Shown here piece by piece: positions 1 through 8,090 of a stretch of DNA of 61,213 bases; position 1 is the first letter of the stretch; every line of letters begins with the position of its first letter. Location: positions 27,387 to 88,599 of the forward strand of contig JAHPYZ010000009.1 of assembly GCA_019058425.1 (NCBI GenBank), written 5' to 3'. Both the position numbers and the translations under genes were made by a program. Below the pieces are notes generated by a model. The model saw only the letters and a list, made by a program, of their open reading frames with translations. It made no database searches and was not told the origin of the DNA. This stretch comes from Promethearchaeota archaeon (GTDB lineage Archaea > Asgardarchaeota > Lokiarchaeia > Sigyniarchaeales > SOKP01).

Positions 1-555
1 GAATCATTATATAATCCTCATTTAGTTAACAATTATTACTCCTTTTTCATCGGTATTCTTATCTTCTCATACTCTTTTACGTTTTTTTGGATTTTTATTG
101 ATTTATGGAAATTTACTCGTTTTGAAATTGTAATTAGCGGATATGAGAGCCAATTAGATTCTCAAATTTCAAGTGATTCAAAAAATGTCATATCCTTTTT
201 AAAGTTAAATAGCTATAAGTTAATTTCTATTATCAGTTTTTTAGTTTTTATAATTTTCAATATTATTAATTTGCTTTTTATTTTTCTAATAAATATTAAT
301 CCCGTTTTAGGAATGGAACTTCCTCTTCCCGGTACTCAATCAATATCTTTCTCATATTTATTATATGCAATTCTTTTTATTTTGCCCATTTTAACAATTC
401 TAATTCATATTTTTAATTATAAAGCTATAAATGATTTTAGTAAAGAAAAGTTGGAAAAAATTATTGAACCATTACCAAGAAATATGCAAACTAAAATTAT
501 AGAGAATCTTAAATCCTTGAATAGTAAAATAAAAGAACAATTGAAAAGTGTATAA
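1..555 (+). CDS. Membrane protein, 5' end outside window
   Basis: The reading frame is open from base 1 and ends at a TAA at 553-555, so this is the C-terminal 184 residues of a longer protein. A TTG at 271 is unlikely to be the start because protein-like sequence continues upstream in the same frame. Three very hydrophobic stretches are visible (about residues 14-32, 77-98 and 112-134 of the visible part), with a charged loop between the first two and a Lys/Glu-rich C-terminal tail. I do not recognise the family. It lies 64 bases before the small GTPase on the same strand, but that gene has its own TATA-like sequence. Confidence 0.7.
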   Translation, partial: ESLYNPHLVNNYYSFFIGILIFSYSFTFFWIFIDLWKFTRFEIVISGYESQLDSQISSDSKNVISFLKLNSYKLISIISFLVFIIFNIINLLFIFLININPVLGMELPLPGTQSISFSYLLYAILFILPILTILIHIFNYKAINDFSKEKLEKIIEPLPRNMQTKIIENLKSLNSKIKEQLKSV

Positions 556-619
556 AAATTTATTAAACCATCATATATATTATTATTAATTACCTCTCAA
601 AAAATTTAGGTTCTGGATC

Positions 620-1153
620 ATGGCTCAGCGAAAAATGCTATTTAAAATCGTTGTTGTAGGAGATGGAGGGGTAGGTAAAAGTACTATGGTTCAGAGATTA
701 ACAACAGGGCAATTTATTCCACAAAAAATTACTATTGGAACAGATCTCGCTACTTATGATGTGCTTATCAATAGATCTTTCGATGTGAGACTCCAGATAT
801 GGGATTTTGCAGGAGAAAGACGCTTTAGACTTTTTTTACCGAATTACTCTAGGGGTGCTACTGGTTGTCTTCTATGTTATGATATTACTCGTAGAACTAG
901 TTTTGATTCTTTAGAAGAATGGTATGAAATTGTAAACAGCAATGCAGATAATCCTATTTTCATTTTAGTAGGGGAAAAACTTGATTTAGCAGATATCAGA
1001 AGAAGTGTTGAATATGAGAATGCTGAAGAACTTAAAAGAAAATATGATTTAGATTTTTTTTTTGAGACATCTTCGAAAAATGGAGAGAATAACAAAAAAA
1101 TATTTGAAACCCTGACTCGCTCAATTTTAAAGAAAAAGGATCTTATCACATAG
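620..1153 (+). CDS. Rab/Ras-like small GTPase with altered G3 and G4 motifs
   Basis: A 177-residue Ras-superfamily GTPase, the normal length for one domain. The P-loop GDGGVGKST is at residues 14-22, the switch I threonine is in IGTD (39-42), and the switch II region reads WDFAGE (61-66). The G5-like motif is ETSSK (149-153). Two positions depart from the family: the Gln that follows DxAG is Glu66, and the base-specificity motif NKxD reads EKLD (119-122), so the Asn is Glu. There is no C-terminal cysteine for prenylation, as is usual in Asgard GTPases. A TATA-like AT stretch lies at about 570-583. Nucleotide binding is likely from the P-loop; guanine specificity and hydrolysis rate are uncertain. 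Confidence 0.93.
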   Translation: MAQRKMLFKIVVVGDGGVGKSTMVQRLTTGQFIPQKITIGTDLATYDVLINRSFDVRLQIWDFAGERRFRLFLPNYSRGATGCLLCYDITRRTSFDSLEEWYEIVNSNADNPIFILVGEKLDLADIRRSVEYENAEELKRKYDLDFFFETSSKNGENNKKIFETLTRSILKKKDLIT

Positions 1154-1214
1154 TAAGATGCTTAAAATTAAAAAACAAAAAAAATAGATACAAAAAAGAT
1201 TATTAAAAATAGCT

Positions 1215-2168
1215 TTAATCTTCAAGAATATCTTTTAACTCATCCACGTTAAGATCTAAGTATTTAGCTGTTATTAAATCTTTACCTAGGAGATTCTTGA
1301 AATTCTTTTTGCGTTTCTTATTAAGAAACTTTTTCATTTCAGATAAATCTGGATTAGGATCAGTGATTTCAATTAATTTACTTTTTACTGCGGTATCAAC
1401 TAATTTTTGGCCTACATCTGTTCTAATTATTAGAAAAGCTTCTCCAGAACCTTTTGGTGCGCCCCAAGGGGAGTATGATATATCTGAAAATTCTCCAGAG
1501 AAATCTGTGCAGTATTTACATCCTGTCATGCCTCCAGACGAGCATGCATAGGCTATCCTCAAAGATGTACGTTCTGCTCCTGTGTTAAAGTCAGAAACAA
1601 GGATTTTAGCAAGCCCCTGGAGATGGCAAGGATTCCCAAGGATTCCAATATCACGTTTATAGTCTTTATAAGCTTGTCCAATACCTGTAATCAATGGTCC
1701 AGCATTCTCTAATGTAGCTTTAGGGATATATTGCTTAGCATCCTTTTTGTTATCTACAACAACGGGTAATGCTACAGGAGGTTTTTTGCTTTTAACTTCA
1801 CTTAAAACCATATGTTTTACAATCCCTGCTTCGAAGGCAGCAACTACTAGATTATATAAAATATCATCTTTATTTTTTGATTTAACTTGAATTATATCAT
1901 TATAAACTCCTACTGCTAAATCAACACGGATTTTTCCAAAGAGTTTTTGTTCTATTTCTGACACAGGGAGGAAACTTCTCGGACAAGAGTTGTAGCAGAG
2001 CCCTACAGTTTCAGCACATTCATCCACAACATAGGCTTCACCAGTTTCATGGTCAAAATCCATATGTGGGCAAAAAGCATTGCAACTTCCACAGTGGATG
2101 CATAAACCAGCGTATATTACTTCATTTTCGAGATCTTGACTCGATTTTTCCACTTTCATGTAATTCAC
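1215..2168 (-). CDS. FrhB/FdhB-family iron-sulfur flavoprotein (F420 hydrogenase/dehydrogenase beta subunit family)
   Basis: A 317-residue member of the coenzyme F420 hydrogenase/dehydrogenase beta subunit family, which passes electrons between F420 (or another carrier) and partner enzymes through FAD and Fe-S clusters. A cluster motif CIHCGSCNAFC gives Cys23, 26, 29 and 33; further cysteines are at 51, 58 and 62. Downstream are the family signatures GNPCHLQGL and a Cys-rich loop CSSGGMTGCKYC. No partner hydrogenase or dehydrogenase gene is adjacent, so the electron partner is unknown. Met4 is an alternative start. It converges on the small GTPase and is preceded by a palindromic operator candidate. 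Confidence 0.85.
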   Translation of the reverse strand: MNYMKVEKSSQDLENEVIYAGLCIHCGSCNAFCPHMDFDHETGEAYVVDECAETVGLCYNSCPRSFLPVSEIEQKLFGKIRVDLAVGVYNDIIQVKSKNKDDILYNLVVAAFEAGIVKHMVLSEVKSKKPPVALPVVVDNKKDAKQYIPKATLENAGPLITGIGQAYKDYKRDIGILGNPCHLQGLAKILVSDFNTGAERTSLRIAYACSSGGMTGCKYCTDFSGEFSDISYSPWGAPKGSGEAFLIIRTDVGQKLVDTAVKSKLIEITDPNPDLSEMKKFLNKKRKKNFKNLLGKDLITAKYLDLNVDELKDILED

Positions 2169-2181
2169 TATTTGGTTTGTG

Positions 2182-2235
2182 TGTGTGAAATTTCACACAA
2201 AATTCATACTAAATGAAATCTCACACATATAAAAA
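2182..2235 (-). promoter_or_regulatory. Palindromic operator, second half-site and TATA box for the FrhB-like gene
   Basis: A perfect 18-bp palindrome, TGTGTGAAATTTCACACA, lies at 2182-2199. A second copy of its right arm, TGAAATCTCACACA (one mismatch), is at 2214-2227, 28 bases away. On the minus strand a TATA-like TTTTTATATG occupies 2235-2226, which places the transcription start near 2205. The palindrome would sit just downstream of the start and the second site would touch the TATA box, the usual geometry for an archaeal repressor. The regulator is unknown. Confidence 0.6.
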
Positions 2236-2406
2236 GGTTTATTATGGGGATAAAAATTCAATTTAACATTCTGGTAGCAATTCAAATGAGAATTAGTGGT
2301 ATTTAAATAAAAAATTCGATATTTAATTATAATTACTGGTAAAGGCAAACTGTGTTGTTCAATTTGGCAATAACTATAGCCTAGAATCTAAAAAACATTA
2401 ATAATT

Positions 2407-2464
2407 GTGGTACTTATACCATAGGGAGGAGGGTGACAAAAATTATCTGAAGTATAGGTACCAC
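2407..2464 (+). repeat. 13-bp inverted repeat, candidate RNA hairpin
   Basis: GTGGTACTTATAC at 2407-2419 is complementary to GTATAGGTACCAC at 2452-2464, with a single G-U pair in RNA. The 32-base loop is purine-rich, and GAGGG at 2429-2433 in it could pair with CCCTC at 2467-2471 just after the stem, making a possible pseudoknot. A T-run follows at 2472-2476. It lies 71 bases before a 76-residue ORF, so it could be a leader element, a small RNA or a terminator-like structure. The pairing is visible; the function is not known. Confidence 0.45.
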
Positions 2465-2535
2465 ATCCCTCTTTTTAAATTTGACTTTTTTCTTTAAATA
2501 AAGCAGTTTAAATTAATATTTATCAATAAATTGGT

Positions 2536-2766
2536 ATGGAGTCTAATTTACCAATACTTTCAGCTTTTCAAATTTATAGCACAGGAATAAGTGATAAAAT
2601 TAACATTATGGTAGATCGCTTATGGATAAAGGATAATCGAGTATTTTTTAGATTTGTGGAAGGATTACCTCCAAACAAAAAATATTTTAGAAAAGAACGA
2701 GGAACTAATGTTTTTTCAATTATAAGAGAAGATCTTCTGAGTATTCGCTGTAGATTATATTTCTAA
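2536..2766 (+). CDS. Small hypothetical protein (76 residues)
   Basis: A 76-residue ORF starting with ATG after an AT-rich TATA-like stretch at about 2512-2522, which would give a leaderless or nearly leaderless transcript. The sequence mixes hydrophobic and basic residues, with no cysteine pairs or clear membrane segment. I do not recognise the family. A second short frame follows 48 bases downstream. Coding is plausible but rests only on an open frame and a reasonable promoter. Confidence 0.4.
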   Translation: MESNLPILSAFQIYSTGISDKINIMVDRLWIKDNRVFFRFVEGLPPNKKYFRKERGTNVFSIIREDLLSIRCRLYF

Positions 2767-2814
2767 TAAACCTCCTACCAATGATAACAAAAGAATAATT
2801 AGAAGTAAGGTATA

Positions 2815-2979
2815 ATGGACAATAAAGAAAAAATAGGAAATCTTGATTTTGTATTTGAATGTGAACGATGTACAGAATCTTAGTCAGAAAATTTATTGGA
2901 TTTAATAGATAGATGTGGTATTGAAGAGTTACAAAGTTTACATAGGTATATTCAAAGAAAAATTAAAAAAAAGAAATAG
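2815..2979 (+). pseudogene. Short ORF interrupted by an in-frame TAG
   Basis: From ATG at 2815 the frame reads 22 codons (including a CERC motif) to TAG at 2881-2883, then continues open for another 31 codons to TAG at 2977-2979. The second half has protein-like composition (LLDLIDRCGIEELQSLHRY). It may be a recently broken small gene, an assembly error, or chance. Readthrough of TAG is less likely, because ordinary genes in the window (the Rab-like GTPase and the DHH nuclease) end with TAG. Confidence 0.35.
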
Positions 2980-2981
2980 AT

Positions 2982-4958
2982 TTACTCATTCTGAGTTAAA
3001 TCGAATTTTTTTATGAGTATTATTAATCCTAATATACCTAAGGTAAGAAGGATAATCGAAATATTATATCCAGAGATTTTTGGTTTAGGCATATTAATTA
3101 AAGTTATCTCTGTTGTCTCTATATAATCTAAACCATAATCAGCAAACTGCACAAGAACAAAATCGGAATAGTCTAATAAGACACGTTGTGGAGTGGTTTC
3201 AAGTTGTATCGTTAAAGTAGTGGTACTATTAATCCATTCTATATCAGAGAATAATAAGCTTGAACCAGTACTGTATATTTCAATAGGAACTTGTTGTGAG
3301 TATGGATATGGATTTACAATTTCATTGATATCTGTAATTGTAATATTAATTATTTTGCTTGTACCATCATAAATAGCATTAGTTATGTCATATTTCGGAA
3401 GGTAAGGATTATCAAACCATGGAAAAAAGAACCAATCAAGAGAATATCCTACAACAGTTTCGAATGCAATTTGCAAATCTGTTATATCTGCAATTTCAAA
3501 GTAATAATCCTGAAAAAAATATGAAAGTCCTTCTATAAAGTCCTCGTGACCTATTGTAGTCCTTAATTTTTCGAGAATAGTATTTGCTTTAGTATACCCC
3601 AAGTAATAATAATCAGTCCCACTTATAGCGCAATCAGGGACAGATTGATTAATTTTATTAGGTAAACCAGAGACCAATGAGTAATGTCTAAGACGGTCTA
3701 ACCCCCAATATGGTTCAAATATGTACCAATCTGGATGAAAAACATCTTTATACCAATCTGTTACCCAACATACAATTCCTTCATCTAGAAAACCCCAATC
3801 AACTTCATCAACTCCTAGAAGATTATAAAACCATTGATGAGCTGTTTCATGGGCGATTATTGTTTCAAGATACCAATAAGGTCCATAAGAACCAGTATAA
3901 CTATCTGCTGATTCAGTGGCATACACTTGCAATGGATATTCCATACCTCCATGCTGAGTATATTCCTGAACAACATTAAAAGTTGAATAACAATAATTCC
4001 CGAAAGTTATATAGTATAAACTAGCAGAATCTACTGTAACATTTAAAGCAAAGTCATGCCATAGCCAAGAGGATTTATTTAGAAAATAAGTTGAAACTTT
4101 AATATTAAGATCAGGAATAGTATAGGTTTCCACAATAAAGTAACGTGAAGCTGAAAAGGTTACCTCCCGCACTGGTAGATGCGGATTGTAATGATGAATT
4201 GTTCTTCCTCCGATGGTCACACTATCTAGCAATTCTCCAGTAGCTGCAACAGTCATGTTTTCAGGTACATTGATGATTAAATCGTAATAAACCATATCAA
4301 AATAGAAAGGATCACCAGTCAAGATATAGGGATCAATGTTCCATCCATCAAATTCGTCATATACGCAAGGTTGAGGGTAACAATTTGCGAATTTAAAAAT
4401 ACGTGCTGAATTCGAATCCAATCCATGTTCATTTGCTCGGTCAATTCCTCCATCGGGAAGAGTTGTATTAAATGATATCATAAAGGAAGTACGATTCCCT
4501 GGTTCTAGAATCTCTGTTAAGTTAACCCACATTAATTGGATGTTAGAAAAGAAATCATAATCCAACTCTTCTCTAGGATCTTCGAGTGTAGTTACATTCA
4601 AGATCTCAATATATCCTGGTCTTTGGTCATATTCCATTCCAGAAACATAAATATGAAAAGGTATCTGAGTAAAGTTTATTGGATCATCATTGTAGTAATC
4701 TACGGTTAAGTTTCCTGCCACTGTAGAAGTGTCTTCATCAAGATAAACCGATAAGTTATATTTTGAGAATTCATAACCAGTGAAATTTCCTTCCGAGAAT
4801 TGGCTGTAATCGGATAAGATTGGTAGATCTATGGAGTCATTTCTGTCCTTAAGTGTAGTAGTTTGAATATTATTAGAGGAAAGAAAGATATCTAGTGAAA
4901 TTATAGCGCTTAATGTAATAATAATTAATCCAGCTAATTTTTTTTGCATGAATTTCAT
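2982..4958 (-). CDS. Membrane-anchored M1-family zinc metallopeptidase
   Basis: A 658-residue protein of the gluzincin M1 (aminopeptidase N) family. The zinc site is HETAH at residues 370-374, with the third ligand Glu393 in FLDEG, matching the HExxH-x18-E spacing. The exopeptidase substrate motif GxMEN appears as GGMEY at 337-341, where the last residue is Tyr rather than Asn. A hydrophobic N-terminal segment (about 8-27) acts as signal or anchor, and a C-terminal segment (about 630-650) precedes a short charged tail, so the catalytic domain is probably outside the cell. Many N-x-S/T sequons support surface exposure. The likely role is peptide degradation at the cell surface. Confidence 0.9.
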   Translation of the reverse strand: MKFMQKKLAGLIIITLSAIISLDIFLSSNNIQTTTLKDRNDSIDLPILSDYSQFSEGNFTGYEFSKYNLSVYLDEDTSTVAGNLTVDYYNDDPINFTQIPFHIYVSGMEYDQRPGYIEILNVTTLEDPREELDYDFFSNIQLMWVNLTEILEPGNRTSFMISFNTTLPDGGIDRANEHGLDSNSARIFKFANCYPQPCVYDEFDGWNIDPYILTGDPFYFDMVYYDLIINVPENMTVAATGELLDSVTIGGRTIHHYNPHLPVREVTFSASRYFIVETYTIPDLNIKVSTYFLNKSSWLWHDFALNVTVDSASLYYITFGNYCYSTFNVVQEYTQHGGMEYPLQVYATESADSYTGSYGPYWYLETIIAHETAHQWFYNLLGVDEVDWGFLDEGIVCWVTDWYKDVFHPDWYIFEPYWGLDRLRHYSLVSGLPNKINQSVPDCAISGTDYYYLGYTKANTILEKLRTTIGHEDFIEGLSYFFQDYYFEIADITDLQIAFETVVGYSLDWFFFPWFDNPYLPKYDITNAIYDGTSKIINITITDINEIVNPYPYSQQVPIEIYSTGSSLLFSDIEWINSTTTLTIQLETTPQRVLLDYSDFVLVQFADYGLDYIETTEITLINMPKPKISGYNISIILLTLGILGLIILIKKFDLTQNE

Positions 4959-5089
4959 AATATTATCAATTCAATTTTAGTTTATAATTTTTACTTAGAA
5001 TTTAGCTATACATGGTATATTAAAAACTTCAATTCAATTATCAGTGCTATCATATAATTTAAAAATCTACTGATTTTTAATTTAGTATC

Positions 5090-6052
5090 TTGAATATAAA
5101 AGAATATGAAAAGGGAATCCTCTATGGATTAGGTGCTCTTATTCTAATTGGCTTTCAACCCATTATAGCAAATTCAAGACCATCTGAAATCGATGCATAT
5201 CTATTTGCTATGATGACAGTTATATATCAAGCTTTAATATTTTTTCCTCTATTCCTATTAGAAAGGAGAAGCTCAAAGAATGTGCATAAAAAATCCAAGG
5301 ATTATGTGCGCTATAACTTCTTATATGGTTTGAGAAAAAATAGTAAGCTAATTATATACTTGGGTATTAATTTTGCAGTTGCCCAAATTCTTTTTTATGT
5401 TGCATTTCAATTTGCAGGAGCCATCAACGCTTCTTTAGCTCAGAAAACGACAGTAATATTTGGATTATTGTTTGGATTCTTAATAAACCATGAAAAGATA
5501 TCTATAACGCAAATTATTTTTTCAATTTTATTATTATTTGGAGTTACTTTAGCTGTTACTAATGGATCATTTAATTTACTCGAATTTAATGTAGGAGTTA
5601 TTGTGATGATCCTCACAACATCATTATGGATGATTGCTCATGCCTTAACAAAACCAGTTTTAGAAAAAAAAGAAATTTCATCAATTCAACTCGTTTTTAT
5701 AAGAAATCTATTAAATGGAATTATACTGACCTCAACATATTTCTTGTTCTTCCCTTTAGAGAATATAAATCTGATTTTAAGTCCTTACAACCATATATTT
5801 TATATACTTATGGGTTTTGCATATGGTATTGATTTATTCTTTTGGTATCATAGTCTAAAATATATTGATGTCTCTACTGCTTCTATCATTATTGCCCCTT
5901 CCCCAATATTAACATCTATAATTGCCACAATTTTTTTGGGTGAAATCTTTACAATCTTTCATTTACTTGGTACTATAATCATAATATTTTCAATCATAAT
6001 TATTGTAAAAGAAAAACATCAAGATGGAATGGATAATGTAAAAGGAAGTTAA
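5090..6052 (+). CDS. DMT/EamA-family transporter
   Basis: A 320-residue hydrophobic protein with about ten membrane segments in two halves, the usual layout of EamA-type drug/metabolite transporters. The second half shows the family-like pattern around YHSLKYIDVSTASIIIAPSP, followed by LGEIF and a final hydrophobic helix with a basic tail. The frame begins at TTG (5090); a stop at 5078-5080 rules out an earlier start, and the next ATG would cut into the first membrane helix. Substrate is unknown. It is transcribed divergently from the M1 peptidase. Confidence 0.85.
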   Translation: MNIKEYEKGILYGLGALILIGFQPIIANSRPSEIDAYLFAMMTVIYQALIFFPLFLLERRSSKNVHKKSKDYVRYNFLYGLRKNSKLIIYLGINFAVAQILFYVAFQFAGAINASLAQKTTVIFGLLFGFLINHEKISITQIIFSILLLFGVTLAVTNGSFNLLEFNVGVIVMILTTSLWMIAHALTKPVLEKKEISSIQLVFIRNLLNGIILTSTYFLFFPLENINLILSPYNHIFYILMGFAYGIDLFFWYHSLKYIDVSTASIIIAPSPILTSIIATIFLGEIFTIFHLLGTIIIIFSIIIIVKEKHQDGMDNVKGS

Positions 6053-6395
6053 GGCTAAATACTTCAAAATTACTATTGAAGACTAATAAAGGCTTCTTAC
6101 TTTGAGATTCTTTAGCTTTTCATTATAATTTGAACAATTTTTACATTCTGGGATCCTACATAAAAATTGGATCCTAGGAAGATTACAAAGATGATCAAAA
6201 GGACAAATTAGAAGTTTTAATTCAGAAAGAAAGTTTACTTTTTTTATCATTGTATTCATATAACTTTAACGTATTTAAATAAAAAACTCGAGTTTTTCCT
6301 TTTAAAATATTGGAGATAGAAAATTTTATAAATCAAATATTTTTACAAAATTCTTTGGCTAAATTTAATGAAATAGAATGAATCTAATATTCCTG
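6053..6395. other. 343-base gap containing one small minus-strand ORF
   Basis: The gap between the transporter and the winged-helix gene is AT-rich. The only gene-like content is a 58-residue Cys-rich frame on the minus strand (6083-6259), with a TATA-like ATTTAAATA at about 6272-6281 on that strand. I see no RNA gene. Confidence 0.5.
6083..6259 (-). CDS. Small Cys-rich putative metal-binding protein
   Basis: A 58-residue frame starting at ATG 6259 with a second Met at residue 4. It has five cysteines in a compact block: C19-PFDHL-C25, then C34-RIPE-C39-KN-C42, with His23 nearby, a spacing compatible with one zinc site. A TATA-like element centred near 6276 would start transcription close to Met4, giving a leaderless message. 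I do not recognise the family. The cysteine pattern argues for a real gene despite the short length, but there is no other support. Confidence 0.4.
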   Translation of the reverse strand: MNTMIKKVNFLSELKLLICPFDHLCNLPRIQFLCRIPECKNCSNYNEKLKNLKVRSLY

Positions 6396-6674
6396 TTATG
6401 ACTCATCTAATAACCGAGAACACGTATCATCAAGTTTTTTTATTAGATGATTTCTATCTTTCCATATAATCCATGTATTTCCAGATTTTTCAAAATGGAA
6501 TCCATCATATTGCTCCTTTATTTTTGCTAAAGTTTTTTTAATAAAACTCCATGAAAATCCAGTTTCTTCAACGATTTTTGCAATAGCAACAGGATGGTTT
6601 ATCTCAAGGTTTTCATTAAAGTAATCAATTATTTTTTCGAAACCTGTTTTAGGAGAATTCTCATTCTGTGTCAT
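6396..6674 (-). CDS. Small winged-helix DNA-binding protein
   Basis: A 92-residue protein with a helix-turn-helix-like core: a helix around FEKIIDYFNEN, then AIAKIVEETGFSWSFIKKTL (a typical HTH with a Gly-containing turn), and a beta-hairpin wing around FHFEKSGNTWIIW. A C-terminal helix may mediate dimerisation. The likely role is transcriptional regulation; targets are unknown. It lies 150 bases downstream of the 3-hydroxyacyl-CoA dehydrogenase start on the same strand. Confidence 0.65.
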   Translation of the reverse strand: MTQNENSPKTGFEKIIDYFNENLEINHPVAIAKIVEETGFSWSFIKKTLAKIKEQYDGFHFEKSGNTWIIWKDRNHLIKKLDDTCSRLLDES

Positions 6675-6823
6675 TATTATGTTTTTTGATTTATTTTTTA
6701 AACTGTATGATTAAAACGTCAAAATTTTATAATTTTGTTTTATTGATTAATTTTTGCATAGTAAATTTAGCATTATAATTTCAATTTAAATTAAATTTTA
6801 AAATCCAGAGGATTGTAATCAAA

Positions 6824-8026
6824 TTACTTTCGCATATTCGTGAATTTACCAGATCTCATTAATTCACAGGGTCTTAAATAACTAAGATTTGATTTATCTA
6901 CAAATTCTTCTAACAATCTAGTCCATTTCTTATAATTTCTTTTTCCTGCCCCAAATGGTCCTGGTGTATCCATTCCTGCAATCATTGTATCATCAATCAT
7001 TTTGTATCCTGAGACAATCCCTTCTTCTAAAAGTTTACATCCTTCATTCAATTGAATAGCCATAAAAAGGTCAAGATTAAAAAGTCCAGCACTAACATCT
7101 TTATTTAGAAGCGGACGTCCTTCCTTCCATTCAAAAAGACCTTTTCCAGTTTTTCTTCCTAATTGTTTTTCATTTACCAGTTTGGTTAAGGTTTTTCCCG
7201 GTGCAAATTGAGAGGATAAACCCTCTTCAAAATATCTCATGACATTATAAATAACATCAAGACCTAAATAGTCCCATCTTGCAAAAGGTCCAATTTCCAT
7301 TAATTCCTTAGTGTCCGCATCTATTTGTTCTAATGGAACACCATTTTCCATTGCATAATCAAGTAACCAATTTATATAAGCACTAGCTCCTATTGTTAGA
7401 CGATTAACAATAAAACCTGGACTTTCTTTTTCAAGAATGGGCAAATATCTCTTTCCTTTAAGAGCTGGAAATTGTTGACAGATATTTTTAGTAGTTTCAA
7501 CCGTTTCATTCGATGTTTTTTTTCCTTTAATAATTTCAATTAATCTGAGTACTACAATAGGAGTAAAAAAATGACATCCTATTACTTTATCTGACCGTCC
7601 AGATTTAGAGCCAATTTCTGTAATGCTCATTGTTGATGTATTAGTAGCAAAAATAGTATGCTCAGGCGATAATTTTCCCACATTTTCGAATAGGTCTTGT
7701 TTTGGTTTCATAATCTCTGGAATTGCTTCAAATACAAAATCAGTTTGGGAAACAGAACTTTTTAAATCCTTTTCTAAGATTAAATTTTCTATAAGAGCCG
7801 ATGAAGTTTGTCCCTCTTTTAACCTACCTTTTGCTTCTAATCTCTCTAATCCATTTTTTATTTTGTTTTTTGCTTTTGTGAGAATATCTTTATTCAGATC
7901 ATTTAATACTACAGATTGAAAACCACCCATTAAAGCAACCTGGGCTATTTCATGACCCATAGTTCCAGCACCAATAACAGTAATCATTTTAATGTTGTTT
8001 ATATCCACCATATTTTTGATCCTCAT
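6824..8026 (-). CDS. 3-hydroxyacyl-CoA dehydrogenase
   Basis: A 400-residue NAD-dependent 3-hydroxyacyl-CoA dehydrogenase. The Rossmann motif GAGTMG is near residue 19, the NTST segment follows, and the catalytic His lies in GCHFFTP. The C-terminal helical domain carries ESPGFIVNRL and GRKTGKG, both typical of the family. It oxidises 3-hydroxyacyl-CoA to 3-oxoacyl-CoA in beta-oxidation, or the reverse. Met6 is an alternative start. It sits 35 kb away from the acyl-CoA gene group at the right of the window but would supply the step missing there. Confidence 0.92.
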   Translation of the reverse strand: MRIKNMVDINNIKMITVIGAGTMGHEIAQVALMGGFQSVVLNDLNKDILTKAKNKIKNGLERLEAKGRLKEGQTSSALIENLILEKDLKSSVSQTDFVFEAIPEIMKPKQDLFENVGKLSPEHTIFATNTSTMSITEIGSKSGRSDKVIGCHFFTPIVVLRLIEIIKGKKTSNETVETTKNICQQFPALKGKRYLPILEKESPGFIVNRLTIGASAYINWLLDYAMENGVPLEQIDADTKELMEIGPFARWDYLGLDVIYNVMRYFEEGLSSQFAPGKTLTKLVNEKQLGRKTGKGLFEWKEGRPLLNKDVSAGLFNLDLFMAIQLNEGCKLLEEGIVSGYKMIDDTMIAGMDTPGPFGAGKRNYKKWTRLLEEFVDKSNLSYLRPCELMRSGKFTNMRK

Positions 8027-8090
8027 TTCTGTTATTAATACCTTAAATAAGACATAGAATTAAATTTTATTCCTCAAAGAGTTTTTTCAA

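Larger units (their letters stand above)
2169..2535. other. Intergenic region with operator and hairpin
   Basis: This 367-base gap between the divergent FrhB-like gene and a 76-residue ORF holds no convincing gene. It contains the palindromic site next to the FrhB promoter, a 13-bp inverted repeat further right, and an AT-rich stretch just before the small ORF that could serve as its TATA box. Confidence 0.6.

Noticed and set aside
271-555. 94-residue protein starting at TTG 271
   Set aside because: The frame is open and protein-like to base 1, so this is the end of a longer truncated gene.
877-1149. Open frame antisense to the Rab-like GTPase
   Set aside because: It mirrors a clearly coding gene, is Ser/Phe-rich and has no motif.
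2881-2883. TAG as pyrrolysine codon
   Set aside because: TAG terminates ordinary genes in the window and no pyl genes are seen, so recoding is not supported.
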